From NCBI GenBank assembly GCA_965222005.1, contig OZ244935.1, forward strand, positions 3,224,001 through 3,288,000: 64,000 nucleotides of DNA, written 5' to 3'. Each line of letters starts with the position of its first letter. Positions within the stretch are counted from its first letter, which is position 1. This DNA comes from CBDCTM01 sp965222005. Lineage in GTDB: Bacteria; Bacteroidota; Bacteroidia; Chitinophagales; Saprospiraceae. The notes beneath the pieces are model-generated. The model was not told where the DNA came from, ran no database searches, and saw only the letters and a program-made list of their open reading frames with translations. This document shows positions 9,701 through 19,800 of this stretch, in pieces. Made by a program: the position numbers and the translations under genes.

Positions 9701-12700
9701 GCCGGAAGCACTGGCAGTGGCAGAGCCATCATTAGCACCAGCAGCAGACTCATCCGTTTTGGAAACGAGCAACTCCAAAGCTAATGGTTCGTCAATAGTG
9801 ATTTCGGAAGTTAATGAACAGCCATTATCAGCGGTGACGGTGACCTGATACGCCCCGGGTCCGAGGTTGTATATAGTATCGTTTGAAGAACTGGTGGACC
9901 ACTGGATTGTATAAGGGCCGGCTACTCCCGATGGATCGACCCATGCCATGCCATCCGTTTCTCCAAAGCAGCTGATATCAGCTGAGTCAGGCGAAAGGGT
10001 AAAAGCCGAGCAGTCCACACCTGCTCCGATTACGACGGTAGCTTCTTCGGTACAGCCATTTTCATCAGTCACAGTAACTGTGTAAGGGCCAGGAGCGAGA
10101 TTATTAATAGAGGGAGTGGCCATACTATTACTCCATTGATAGGTGATGGTACCTGTGCCTCCTGAGGCTGTAGCGGTAGCAGTACCGTCATTTGCTCCGA
10201 TAAACGATTCATCGGTACCACTGGCAATCAACTCAATCGGACTGCCCGGTTCGGTAATGGTTACTTCACCTGTAATTTCACAGCCATTATTGTCAATAAT
10301 GGTTACGGAATGTGTACCTGCCAGCAAATTAGTAGCAGTAGGCGTATTTTGAGTATTGCTCCAATTGTAAGTGAAAGGTCCTTCGCCTCCTGTAACATCA
10401 GCAGTAGCTGTTCCGGTAGCATCGCCAAAGCAATCGATATTGGTACCTGTAACGATCACACTAAATCCTGCGCAACTAAAGCCATTGATCGTTACTACAC
10501 CTTCTACCGTACATTGGTTATCATCAGTGATGGTATAACTATAATTGCCCGGAGCAAGGTTGTCGATGGAAGGGGTGCTCATGCTATTGCTCCATTGGTA
10601 AGTATAAGGTGAAGTGCCACCGGTTGGGGCCAAAGTAGCAGAGCCGTCGTTGGCTCCTACAGATGACTCGTCGGTTGAGCTAAGATTGGGTAGCAGGGCG
10701 GCGGGTTCAGTGATCGTAATCGAAATTTCGGTGGTGCAGCCATTGCCATCCGTGATGGTACCACTTATAGTCCCTGCGGGCAAATCGGGGAGGAAAGGCC
10801 CGGAGGCACTATTGCTCCAAGTGTAGGCGTAAGGCAGCGTACCGCCTGATACACCGATGGTGGCACTACCGGTATTATCGCCATTACAGTCCACATTTTC
10901 CTGCGAAATGATAATCGTTTCCAAGGCATCAGGTTCATCAACCAATACAGTTTCTACTGCGGTACAAGCATTATCATCAGTAACAGTGATTGTATAAGTA
11001 CCAGCTGTGAGATTAGTGGCAGTAGCCGTATTTTGTGCCGCTGGATCATTCCATAAATAGCTATAGCTGTTGGCAGCGGTACCTCCGGTAGCAGAAACGG
11101 AGGCAGAGCCATTGGCATTTCCATTGCAAAGCACATCAGTTGTCTGGGTACTCAGAGAAATGATTTCGGGCTCATCAATTTGAACAGTACGTGAAACAGT
11201 ACAGCCATTATCATCCGTGACGATAACAGAATAAACGCCTACAGCAAGATTAGTAGCGGTGGCTGTATTTTGTGTGGCCGGATCATCCCACAGGTAGGTA
11301 TAATCCCCCGCTACTGTACCGCCGCTGGCAGTAACGCTGGCTGTTCCCGTTGCTTCTCCATTACACAATGCATCTGTAGAAGTCGTGGAAGCATCCATAC
11401 TTACAGCATCGTCAACGGTAGCAGAGGTAGTAGCCGTACAGCCTCCACTATCTGTGACGGTAACATCATAGGTGCCAGGTAACAAACCACTGGCAGTGGC
11501 CGTGTTTTGAGTGGCAGGGTCGTTCCAGAAAAAGCTAAACCCTCCATTGCCTCCCGTAGGAATTACGGTGGCGCTGCCGTCTGCCTGGCCACTACAACTT
11601 GCACTATTCGTGGTGGTGACAAGGTTGATCTGTGCAGGGGCGCTTATACTTACGGTAGTGGAGCTGGTACAGCCGTTATCATCCGTGACTTCAACGGTAT
11701 AGATACCTTCACCAAGGTTGGTAGCGGTGGCTGTATTTTGTGTAGCCGGATCATCCCAAAGGTAGGTGTAATCGCCTACTACTGTACCGCCGCTCGCTGT
11801 TACAGTGGCCGTAGCATCTGTGTCGCCAGGGCAATCCAGGCTGGTACCGCTGGCCGAAAGCGAAATGCCGGTCGGTTCGGAAACTTCAACCGATGATTGG
11901 CTGGTACATCCTCCTCCATCGGTTACTGATACGGTGTAGATAGCTGCAGCCAGATTTGTTGCCACAGGGCCAGATTGAGAGGCCGGATCGTCCCAGGTGA
12001 TGGTGAAATCATTGGGGTCGGCCCCGCCGCCCAAGGTAACTGTAGCCGTGCCGTCACTGCCTCCATTACAACTCACATCGGTAGCCCCCATAGTGAGGCT
12101 GATACCTCCGTCCGTTTCCACTACGATATCAGCTGTTTCGGTACAGCCAAAACCATCAATAACTGTAACCGTATAGGTGTTTGCGGCAAGATTTATGGCT
12201 GTTGAATTAAATTGAGGCGGAAACAAGCCCCAGCTGTATTGGTATCCAAAAGGAGCTATACCTCCTGATGCGACTACCGTGGCAGTACCGTCATTGGCAC
12301 CACAGGAAGCAGGTGTAGAGCTGGTACTCAAAAATATTTGCGGATAAGAGGTAATACTTACTGCGGTAACTCTACGGCATCCGTTTGCATCCATTATTGT
12401 CACATCATAAATACCATTGCAAAGGCCAGAGGCTGTAGCCGTAGTTTGGCTGCCCGCTGCAGCATCCCATTCGAAAGTGAAGGGAGCGGTGCCACCTGAA
12501 GTGGTGACTGTAGCTGTGCCATCGCAGGATTGGAAGCAGGATTCGTTGGTAAAGGCCATCGAAGTTTCAAAGAAGCAACTGTTATCGGAGGTGATGTTGA
12601 TGTTGTCAAGATACATAAGGTTGCCCAGGCCGGAGATGTTGGCAAAGGCTATACGCACATTAGGCAAACCATCAAATGCGCTGAGGTCAACCAATTCGTT

Positions 12701-15700
12701 TCGCCAGTTGCTGGTGTTGCCTGAGGGGTTGAACACTACATTGGTAGCTGCGGCGGTGGCCAAAGTTGGGCCGCCTTTCATCCAAACCAATTGGTCATAG
12801 GTAATTCCACAATCCGTAGAAACCAAAATTTGTAGTGTGTCAAATGCATTATTAGTACCAGGTGCATAAGCCACATCGAAGGTGACCTGAGCACCCGTAA
12901 CATTTGAGAAATCGTAGTTTGGGGAAGTCAAATAATCAATTTTACCTTTGCGGTCGCCCGTTTGTTCCCGATCCAGATAATTGTCAAAATATACGGATCC
13001 AATCCCCTGATTGTAGGCTGAAGTGCCAAAGTGTCGCCACTCGAAGTTATCTTCATCTGGATTGACAACGGTCATACCTCCTCCCGTGGGATTCATATTG
13101 GGAGATTCAAAATCTTCGAGCAGAGAGTTGAATGTTAGAACATCCACCGTTTTAAACAGGATAGTTTTGGAGTCGTTATCCGCCAATTCATCTGTGCCGC
13201 CATTCGGATTGGAGACGGTAGCTTCAAAGCTGTGAAAACCACCTGCGGGACGTGGAAAATTGGGCAATGTTACATTGGTAGAGCTGCCAGGCGCCAGTGT
13301 GCCAGTCCAATTGAAAACCGTTGGCGCACCTGCATCCACCCGATAGGTAATGGTTGCAGAGGTGATGGTTTGGGTGCCATTATTGGTAATACGTACCTGT
13401 GGGCTAATACCAGCAGGGCCTGCACATTCCAGCTCAAGAGGTGCCAGCACAGCAGTAACAGAAGCATCGAGTGTGAGAGAAGAAAGGTTGATGTTATCAA
13501 GATAGAGACGATTGCCCAGGCCCGATTTATTGGCAAAGCCAATGACTATATGAGCAATCCCGGCATAGGCACTCAGATCTACAGATTCGGTACGCCAATC
13601 CAATGAGCCGGGCGAAAAGGGCTCGCTGGTAGCAGGGGCAGTTGCTAGTGAACTACCACCACGCGCATAAGAAGTAGGTTGGAATGAAACGCCACAATCC
13701 GTTGATACCATCACAAGCAATGAATCATGCCGACTGGAATTTTGGTCTGCATAGGGGGCATAAGCTAGATCAAAATTCAGTTGAAGTTGTGATATATTGC
13801 TCAAATCGTAAGTTTCGGTGAGCAACATATCTACTTTGTTGAGTCGTGTGCCGGATTGGTAGGAGAACAGATAATTGTCGAACCAGGCAGAGCCAAGTCC
13901 GTACGCATTGGCAGTAGGCCATTCCATCCGTTTCCATTGAAACAAATCTCCATCTTCATTTACCACATACAAACCGCTGGGTGTAGGATCGAAAGCAGCT
14001 GTTTCGAAGGGCTCGTAAATGGTGCTCCAGGCTTGTGAACTGATGGATGCAAAGCTGACGATCAGGGTATCGTTGGCCGGTTCTTCATCGGCCACTCCAT
14101 TTGGATTGGTGGAAAACACGGTAAATGTATAACTGGCCCCTCCGGCCGGTGGCGTGAAGGGGGGCAGATTGAAAATGTCGGTTTGTTTGTTGTTGAGTGA
14201 TCCGGTCCAGGAAGCCTGTATCACAGATCCATTATCAATTTGATAGCTGACGGTCAGTGAGGTGAGCGGATCGATGCCATAATTGATGATTTCCACTTGT
14301 GGCACCACGGAGGCATATTCCTCACATACTGCTTGATCGGGGACGATTACATTTAACATCCCTGCATCGTTATTCCAGGTCGGACATTCAACCCGGAGGG
14401 TAAAGGTGAGTGTATCATTGGCCGGCTCCTCATCAAAAAGGCCATTGGGCTGGCTAGGATACACCTTTATCGTATATAGGCCAGCCTGTAGAGGCGTATT
14501 GAAGGGAGTCAAATTCATGGTGTGTGATTCGCCCGACTGGAGCAGGCCAGTCCAGGGAGTGGCCACCGGTGGGCCACCATTGATGGTGTAGTTGATATTG
14601 ACCGAAGTGAGTGGATTGAATCCAAAATTAGTGAAGGTGGCTTGCGGAGTGACGATTGGGTCCGTCAGGCAATCCACAATGTGCGGGGCATTAATACCTG
14701 CCATGGCCACGTCATTTTCAAAAAATGGACAGCGGGCAATGATGTTTTGCATCAGCTCATTGCGGCTACCCCATCCCAGGTGGTTCATTTCTCCATTTAG
14801 TACAGCACGCATCATAGCGATTTGCTGATTGGAAAAACTGGTTACACAGCTGCTGGGGGTGTAGTCCATATAATTGATATACATATGCTCTTCACTACAA
14901 GTGGTAGGCCCGGTGGGATAGCTCCCCCCATTACAGTTAAGGCCTGAAGAGGAGGCACTGGTCGTATTGCGCTGATTGGGCGTATCGTCAAAACCATCAT
15001 CCTGTGAGCAGCTATACCCATTGAATGTGTGATATAAACCCAAATAGTGCCCCGACTCATGCGTGAGCACCATAGAACCACCCCGAAACGAACGCCAATC
15101 ACAAACGGTACCGTCTTTGGGCTGCCCGATGATCCCGTTGGATGGCAGGTAGGCATAGCCTGCAACCCCTCCGCCATTGGAAGTACCGGGGATAGCTAAT
15201 ACCCATACATTGTAGTACATGCGGGTATTCCAGTAAGTCATCGGTTTGATAAAGGATTCAATATTGTTGTTGTTACTGCTGCTACCAGTGACCGTCAATT
15301 GATGGCGGGTGATTCCGTTGGTAGCGTTACCGTTGGGGTCGATATTGGCAAGGCAGAACTGAATGTCGGGATTGCCAACTCTATCTGCCCAACGGGCAGG
15401 TGTGTCGTCAAAATCATTATTGGTGGCGCTAAAGTCCTCATTCAGCGTTTCAATTTGCTCCTGAATACGTTGTACAGACAGGTTTTGGCCAGATCCAATA
15501 GGTTCCCCATTGTGGATGATGTGTACCACAACCGGAACGTGCAACGTATTGGGGCCATTGCCTCTATTTGAACTCTGCCGGGCATTGCGAAGCACTTCGG
15601 GAATGATTTCATTCTGATATCGAGCCAACTCTTCGAGGTAGCCGGGGTTTTCAGCAGCGTGCTTTCTGATTGCCTCTTCAAAACCGCAATTGTCTTGAGA

Positions 15701-15793
15701 AGCGAGGTCCTTTTGCTGGGCCTGAAGCAAGCTGGGTTGGATGAAAAGAAAACATAGCAGGAAATACAGGGGGTGTCTGAGATGAGAGGTCAT
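3743..15793 (-). CDS. giant secreted M43-family metalloprotease with about 37 SprB-like repeats and T9SS sorting domain
   Basis: A 4016-residue predicted surface or secreted protein. Order of parts: a signal peptide (about 1-25, ending LLQAQQ); an M43/pappalysin-like zinc protease domain (about 80-345) with HESGHYLGLYH, i.e. H245, E246, H249 and H255, and a Met-turn-like YINYMDY; CARDB-like beta domains with DEEPANDTL; two jelly-roll domains containing FDLAYAP and LYLDNIN (choice-of-anchor J type); then from about residue 1075 to 3925 roughly 37 modules of about 77 residues of the SprB kind (DVSCFGGNDGTATV ... YTVTITDDNGC); and a type A T9SS sorting domain ending RKFIVASP. SprB repeats are known from flavobacterial gliding adhesins, so adhesion plus proteolysis is the inferred role. 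Five 154-residue units (2237-3006) are nearly identical. A terminator follows the gene. Confidence 0.93.
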   Translation of the reverse strand: MTSHLRHPLYFLLCFLFIQPSLLQAQQKDLASQDNCGFEEAIRKHAAENPGYLEELARYQNEIIPEVLRNARQSSNRGNGPNTLHVPVVVHIIHNGEPIGSGQNLSVQRIQEQIETLNEDFSATNNDFDDTPARWADRVGNPDIQFCLANIDPNGNATNGITRHQLTVTGSSSNNNNIESFIKPMTYWNTRMYYNVWVLAIPGTSNGGGVAGYAYLPSNGIIGQPKDGTVCDWRSFRGGSMVLTHESGHYLGLYHTFNGYSCSQDDGFDDTPNQRNTTSASSSGLNCNGGSYPTGPTTCSEEHMYINYMDYTPSSCVTSFSNQQIAMMRAVLNGEMNHLGWGSRNELMQNIIARCPFFENDVAMAGINAPHIVDCLTDPIVTPQATFTNFGFNPLTSVNINYTINGGPPVATPWTGLLQSGESHTMNLTPFNTPLQAGLYTIKVYPSQPNGLFDEEPANDTLTFTLRVECPTWNNDAGMLNVIVPDQAVCEEYASVVPQVEIINYGIDPLTSLTVSYQIDNGSVIQASWTGSLNNKQTDIFNLPPFTPPAGGASYTFTVFSTNPNGVADEEPANDTLIVSFASISSQAWSTIYEPFETAAFDPTPSGLYVVNEDGDLFQWKRMEWPTANAYGLGSAWFDNYLFSYQSGTRLNKVDMLLTETYDLSNISQLQLNFDLAYAPYADQNSSRHDSLLVMVSTDCGVSFQPTSYARGGSSLATAPATSEPFSPGSLDWRTESVDLSAYAGIAHIVIGFANKSGLGNRLYLDNINLSSLTLDASVTAVLAPLELECAGPAGISPQVRITNNGTQTITSATITYRVDAGAPTVFNWTGTLAPGSSTNVTLPNFPRPAGGFHSFEATVSNPNGGTDELADNDSKTILFKTVDVLTFNSLLEDFESPNMNPTGGGMTVVNPDEDNFEWRHFGTSAYNQGIGSVYFDNYLDREQTGDRKGKIDYLTSPNYDFSNVTGAQVTFDVAYAPGTNNAFDTLQILVSTDCGITYDQLVWMKGGPTLATAAATNVVFNPSGNTSNWRNELVDLSAFDGLPNVRIAFANISGLGNLMYLDNINITSDNSCFFETSMAFTNESCFQSCDGTATVTTSGGTAPFTFEWDAAAGSQTTATASGLCNGIYDVTIMDANGCRRVTAVSITSYPQIFLSTSSTPASCGANDGTATVVASGGIAPFGYQYSWGLFPPQFNSTAINLAANTYTVTVIDGFGCTETADIVVETDGGISLTMGATDVSCNGGSDGTATVTLGGGADPNDFTITWDDPASQSGPVATNLAAAIYTVSVTDGGGCTSQSSVEVSEPTGISLSASGTSLDCPGDTDATATVTASGGTVVGDYTYLWDDPATQNTATATNLGEGIYTVEVTDDNGCTSSTTVSISAPAQINLVTTTNSASCSGQADGSATVIPTGGNGGFSFFWNDPATQNTATASGLLPGTYDVTVTDSGGCTATTSATVDDAVSMDASTTSTDALCNGEATGTASVTASGGTVAGDYTYLWDDPATQNTATATNLAVGVYSVIVTDDNGCTVSRTVQIDEPEIISLSTQTTDVLCNGNANGSASVSATGGTAANSYSYLWNDPAAQNTATATNLTAGTYTITVTDDNACTAVETVLVDEPDALETIIISQENVDCNGDNTGSATIGVSGGTLPYAYTWSNSASGPFLPDLPAGTISGTITDGNGCTTEISITITEPAALLPNLSSTDESSVGANDGSATLAPTGGTSPYTYQWSNSMSTPSIDNLAPGNYSYTITDDNQCTVEGVVTINGFSCAGFSVIVTGTNIDCFGDATGTATADVTGGEGPFTYNWSNTQNTPTATNLLAGTHSVTIIDNNGCEITGEVTITEPGSPIELIASGTDESFIGANDGTATATASGGTGTITYQWSNSMATPSINNLAPGPYTVTVTDENGCTEEATVVIGAGVDCSAFTLSPDSADISCFGETDGMAWVDPSGVAGPYTIQWSTSSSNDTIYNLGPGAYQVTVTADNGCSLTSEITIDEPLALELLVSKTDESAAGANDGSATASASGGTGTLSFLWSNSMNTETISNLAPGTYSVTVTDENGCTAVDEIEILAGNVDCSSLTASISTQTAVSCFGGNDGSATVTATGGNGELSYQWSNSQNTAIATNLPAGPFSVSITDELGCELVLNGEILQPAELTSIINATNESVAGANDGSLSANVFGGTPPYTYAWSNTGNTQTINNLPPGPYTVTITDDNGCTLVSEGEVLPGQVDCSTLSATIQGTDVNCFEGTDGSATVTASGGNGELSYAWNDSQDTPTATNLIAGIYTVTITDELGCELVLEVTIGQPDELTSSTSATPESSLGANDGSATATGMGGTPPYTYAWSNTENTQTINNLPPGIYIVTITDDNGCSIVDEVEVLPGNVDCSTLSATIQGTDVSCFEGTDGSATVTASGGNGELSYAWNDSQDTPTATNLIAGIYTVTITDELGCELVLEVTIGQPDELTSSTSATPESSLGANDGSATATGMGGTPPYTYAWSNTENTQTINNLPPGIYIVTITDDNGCSIVDEVEVLPGNVDCSTLSATIQGTDVSCFEGTDGSATVTASGGNGELSYAWNDSQDTPTATNLIAGIYTVTITDELGCELVLEVTIGQPDELTSSTSATPESSLGANDGSATATGMGGTPPYTYAWSNTENTQTINNLPPGIYIVTITDDNGCSIVDEVEVLPGNVDCSTLSATIQGMDVNCFEGTDGSATVTASGGNGELSYAWNDSQDTPTATNLIAGIYTVTITDELGCELVLEVTIGQPDELTSSTSATPESSLGANDGSATATGMGGTPPYTYAWSNTENTQTINNLPPGIYIVTITDDNGCSIVDEVEVLPGNVDCSTLSATIQGMDVNCFEGTDGSATVTASGGNGELSYAWNDSQDTPTATNLIAGIYTVTITDELGCELVLEVTIGQPDELTSSTSATPESSLGANDGSATATGMGGTPPYTYAWSNTENTQTINNLPPGIYIVTITDDNGCSIVDEVEVLPGNVDCSTLSATIQGTDAICFGGDDGSATVTASGGNGELSYNWSNSQNTPTATNLIAGIYTVTITDELGCELILEVTIGEGPEITSSIDVTHETFLGANDGTATANPVGGVPPYTYAWNNSGNTQTITNLSPGVYIVTITDSNGCTMLDVTEVLAGNIDCSTLFGATSGTDVSCFGGDDGTATVNAGGGNGELSYTWSDSQNTATATATNLSVGTYSVTITDEEGCELVLEVTIGQPDELTGSTSVTPESSLGANDGSATATGMGGTPPYMYSWSNTGNTQTINNLPPDVYTVTITDDNGCTIVDEVEVLAGNIDCSTLSATISGTLVSCFGGNDGTATVVASGGNGELSYVWSNSQNTATATNLSAGIQSATITDELGCELIMEINIEQAEQLLVSASATPESSFGANDGTAFANANGGTPPYSYLWSTNEITQGIVNLMPGIYTVTITDDNGCTVVDEVEVLAGNIDCSSLSITVDVVDVNCFGDASGSITVNATGGNGNLSYVWSTSDNTNSISNLQAGTYIVTVSDELGCEIVQEIELFEPQAAITPNLSSIPESSLGANDGMATASPTGGVGPYTYLWNTSANTATINDLAPGIYTVVITDANGCTMEESIEVLAGAPDCSSFVAVPGFTDVSCFGGNDGTASVDVTGGEAPYDISWSNSASGTSINGLSAGTYGVTISDEVGCTTELTIQVNQPDELLVNVTGVDGSCGDNAFAEANVSGGTLPYSYLWNNSETTQIISDLTTGVYTVTITDGNGCTKEQSVEVVVTGGGIDVDADKADVSCFGEEDGFIDLTITSGTPPLTFQWSNGATTEDIFDLPAGNYTVFVEDADGCSFLSAFKVNSPADLNIGFDVSDPTPPSNSNGILVANAFGGTPPFTYQWSNGGNGPVNSGLSPGSYFLTITDANGCIATDSVDLNLSTSIFDLDNLNRFELYPNPTPGELTVSIEMMQATAVNLEVYNIVGQRIYFDQKEGQAIEWRINLTGVARGTYLVRIVTPDGQASRKFIVASP
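6776..9085 (-). repeat. five-unit, 462-bp tandem array inside the giant SprB gene
   Basis: Five head-to-tail units of exactly 462 bases (154 codons) cover this span. The landmark GGAAGCACTTCAACCTCATC recurs at 6789, 7251, 7713, 8175 and 8637. Each unit encodes two SprB-like modules, from CSTLSATIQG to EVEVLPGNVD. The units differ by only a few bases (for example TDVSC versus MDVNC), whereas the flanking units of the same design are clearly diverged. This points to recent expansion or gene conversion. Confidence 0.95.
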
Positions 15794-16132
15794 AGCTAGT
15801 GTCTTTCGGTTAAAAAAAGCAAGGTTTTATATTTGTTTTGGAATATGCATTTGAATCGTCCGGAAATAGCCAGAAATATAAGGAATCACCAACATGCGTA
15901 AGCACAAAATGACAGATTTTGACACAAATTCGTCAGTTTTGGTACACTTGCTGAATGTGTACTTACATAAAAGGGCAGTTTCGAGATGATTAATGTGTAG
16001 GGATGAAACTCAGCAACAGCAAAGCTTCCTGGCTTTAAAATCGTTTTCGGAAAGTACTACAGTCAGGGAAAGGAGATAAAGATGCAAGTTAGGCATTTAG
16101 CGCCAAAAAAGCAGTAAAACCAAGTGAATTGC
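15794..16132. other. gene-free stretch upstream of the giant SprB gene
   Basis: A 339-base gap that should contain the promoter and leader of the giant gene. I find no clear TAnnTTTG box and no open frame of interest. An imperfect hairpin around 16105-16144 (GCCAAAAAAGCAGT / ACTGTTTTTGGC) spans the stop of the preceding gene and may be its terminator. Confidence 0.5.
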
Positions 16133-16780
16133 TCACTGTTTTTGGCTTTTTTCAATGAATTCTGCCCAATCGGCCAGCGTTTTTCGACCGCTGGCAGCAA
16201 ATTCACTGGATCGGGCAGGTGCAATGCCAAAGAGCCGGTTCAGCTGTTCATAAATATCACTAGCGGTGTGTGCATTGGCAAATAGGTCATTGAGGGCCTT
16301 ATTTTCCAGCTCGGCCTCCGCCTTGCCACTGGCCTGGCTTATCAATGAGCGGAGCGTAGTATAGGTCTCGTGCGATGCTTTGAGCAGGCGATACCAGCTT
16401 TTCGCCCCTTCAATTTGCTCATTGAGCTTATTGCGCTCACCCACCTGCTCCAAATAGCGGCTTTCCCCTTCCGTCAAAGAGCCTCCACTGCTTCTGTCGG
16501 GCTGTCTGGAGTTTGCGTATTGGCGCGCCAAAGCATCCAGACTTTTGTCGATGCCGGCCTCCCGCTCCCGGTCGCTGTCATACACATTTGAGCGGGCTTT
16601 GGGGAGCTGCCGACTGTTGCTGGGTTTGTCCAGAATTGTGACCGTTTCACTCCGCTCGAATACACTAAACTTGCCTTCCGGTCTTAAAATATATAACACC
16701 AGCAGCACCGCCGCCAGCAGCAGTAGCCATTCATAAGGACGAAGAAAGCGTTTTGAGGACTTCATACGAACTGTAAACAT
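16133..16780 (-). CDS. hypothetical single-pass membrane protein with helical periplasmic region
   Basis: A 215-residue protein I do not recognise. Residues about 17-30 form one hydrophobic segment (EWLLLLAAVLLVLYIL) after a basic N-terminus, suggesting a signal anchor with the rest outside the cytoplasm. The remainder is polar and probably helical (for example RYLEQVGERNKLNEQIEGAK and ENKALNDLFANAH). It starts 21 bases after the M43/SprB gene stop on the same strand, so it is likely cotranscribed with it. A second ATG six codons in is an alternative start, but the sequence AGGAATT before the first ATG favours the longer form. Function unknown; a role in handling the neighbouring large secreted proteins is only a guess. 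Confidence 0.8.
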   Translation of the reverse strand: MFTVRMKSSKRFLRPYEWLLLLAAVLLVLYILRPEGKFSVFERSETVTILDKPSNSRQLPKARSNVYDSDREREAGIDKSLDALARQYANSRQPDRSSGGSLTEGESRYLEQVGERNKLNEQIEGAKSWYRLLKASHETYTTLRSLISQASGKAEAELENKALNDLFANAHTASDIYEQLNRLFGIAPARSSEFAASGRKTLADWAEFIEKSQKQ

Positions 16781-16801
16781 AAGAATTCCTGCAAGTGTTT
16801 G

Positions 16802-19800
16802 CTACCTCGCCAACACAACTTTTTTGCTCACCGAAGCCTCTGGTGTAGCGATCCGAATCCAATACAAACCCGCTGGCTGGCTGGATAAATCAATGACTTG
16901 CTGCAAACTGGCTCCCTGATAGCGGTACACTTTAAGCTCGCTGCCAAGCACATTCAATAGCTGGATTTGGACGTTCTCCTGCCGGTCAAATTTGGCAAAT
17001 ACGCTTAGCAGAGCACTGGTTGGATTGGGAAATAGTACCAATGACCTCAATGTTTTTATCGTTCCTATAGCGGTGCTGCCACCCAATTCGAAGGGTACTT
17101 CTGCGGTACAGTCATTGGCATCTGTGACGATCAGCAGGTAGCTGCCGGCAGCCAGGCCACCGTTTACCACACCCGATGCGCCATTGCTCCATTGATAGCT
17201 AAAGGGAGGCGTTCCTCCGCTGACAGCTGCGCTGGCCGATCCATCCGCTGCCACCGGCGAAGATGGATTTTCAGTAATGACTTCCACTTCCAATTGCTGT
17301 GGCGCATGGATTTCAGTACTCCAAACATACGTACAGCCTTTGCTATCAATGATCTGCAAATGATACATCCCGGCTTCCAGTCCATTGACAGCCTCTGTAG
17401 TATCACCATTACTCCAAATATAGATAAAAGGCGGATTGCCCGAATGTATCTCCACTTCAATGCTTCCATCTGCTTGTTCTGCGCAGCTGACATCCTGGCC
17501 GTGCATACTTGCCACCAATGGCTCAGAGACGCTTTCTACTATTAATTCATCTGTCAGGACACAACCATTGGCATCCGTAAGGGTTAGCAGATAAGTGCCA
17601 GCGTCCAGATCAGTGAGTAAGCTTTCCTCACTTCCATTGCTCCATTGATAGGTGTATGGCGGATGACCACCCACTACATCTATGCTGACAGTTCCCGGAA
17701 AGCCACAGGCACTATGAAATACGTGTGGGATCAATTCAATAGCCGAAGGTTCTTCTATTTCCAGCTGCATGGAGAGCGTACACTCGTTGGGATCATGTAC
17801 AGTCAGGGAGTAATGACCCGCTGTCAAACCATCTATAGAAGCGCTGGAAGCACCATTTGACCATTGGAAGGAGTAGGGTTCTTCTCCCCCCAAAATAGTG
17901 GTGCTAATGCTGCCATCTCTGCCTCCAAAACAACTTACGTGGGTACTCAAAGTGTTGCCAAACTGAAGACTAGTGCAAGGGCTTGAACTAGCTCCTTGCT
18001 CAATGGTAACAGCAGCCTGAGCGGTGCAACCATTGGCATCGGTGACGGTAAGCTGGTAGGAGCCGGGTTGTAGATTGCTGATTTGTGCAGAGGATTGTCC
18101 GTTGCTCCACAGGTAGCCATAATCAGTTGTTCCACCGCTGACGGTAGCGGCTGCGGTGCCGTCATGGGCTCCGCTGGTGCTTTCGTGGGTAGGGGTGATA
18201 TGGATGAGGAGTGGCTCAGGTTGAGGGAGGAAAAGCTCATCGGCTGTTGAGCAACCGCTGGCATCGGTGATGGTGATGCCGTAGGTGCCACTGATCAAAT
18301 TGCTGATTGTCTGGCTCTGTTGCTGATTGCTCCACAGGTAGGTGACATTGCCGCTTCCGTTGATCGGGAAAGCGGAAATGCTACCGTCAGCACCTTCTGC
18401 GCAGCTAATACCAGTCCATTCCAATTCGATTGCCAAGCCACTACAATCCATCTCTCCTTGCTCAATGGTAACAGCAGCCTGAGCGGTGCAACCATTGGCA
18501 TCGGTGACGGTAAGCTGGTAGGAGCCGGGTTGCAGATTGCTGATTTGTGCAGAGGATTGTCCGTTGCTCCACAGGTAGCTATAATCAGTTGTTCCACCGC
18601 TGACGGTAGCGGCTGCGGTGCCGTCATGGGCTCCGCTGGTGCTTTCGTGGGTAGGGGTGATATGGATGAGGAGTGGCTCAGGTTGTGAAATACTGACACT
18701 GGTGATCAGACTACAACCATCGCTATCGCTGATCGTCAATTGATAATCGCCGGCGCATAAGTGGCTGGCTGTGGAAGTAGTTTGATTATTTGCATTGCTA
18801 TCCCATTGATAGGTAAAATTGCCATTTCCGCCACTTGCTTCAATACTTGCAGAGCCCGTACAATCGGAATGACAAAGCAAATCGGTCGTATTGCTGGTGA
18901 CGGAAATTGCACAACCGGAAGCGCTTTGAATATTGATATTGTCAAGGAAGAGACGGTTCCCCCAGCCAGATTTATTGACAAAGGCAAAAGATACGTTATC
19001 CAAATTGTCGAAATCGCTGAGATCGATGCTGATGCTTTGCCATTCGTTGGGGTTGGGAGTGAAAGGGCTATTGGTAGGTGGGCTGGTAGCCAGGCTGTTG
19101 TTGCCATTTCGGTAGATCGTTTGGTCATACACAGCCCCGCAGTCTGTGGATACTAGGATGAGCAAACTATCGTGGAGGGTATTGCCATTTCCGGAATAGG
19201 TGGCATAAGCCAAATCGAAGTGGAGGGTGGCATTGCTGCTTGCTGAAAAATCATACACAGGCGTGAGGAGGGCATCCAGGGTACCGAAAATTTCCTGCCC
19301 GGCATTGTAATTATCCATCATCACAGAAGCGCTGCCATTGGCCGAAGCCAGGGTAGTTCGCTGCCAGCTATATGCATCCTTATTTACATTAAAAACAATG
19401 ATCCCATCGGTAGTAGGATCGAAGGGGCCTTCCTCAAAGCCTTCCTCCAGATCAATCATCTGCGGACTTATCAAATTGCTGGTCACACGCATAGTATCAT
19501 TGGCTGGCTGCTCGTCGGTCACGCCATTCGGCTGGGCGGTGAAAACGGTGAACTCAAAAGGGGAAGCCGCCGGGTTGATTGCCGGAAGCTCTACATTGGC
19601 CGATGCACCGGCTATGAGGCCGGGCTGAACATTTATCTCTTGCAATGGCCCGCCATCCAATTGGTATCGAAGCAGCACGTTCTCCAGCCTAGCTGTTCCA
19701 AAATTGGTGATGGTCACCTCCGGCACAATGCTGTTGTCGTCACATACAGAGCTTTGCGGACTGAGAACGGCCGTGACGGCGGCATCCTGCTCCAGCAAAG

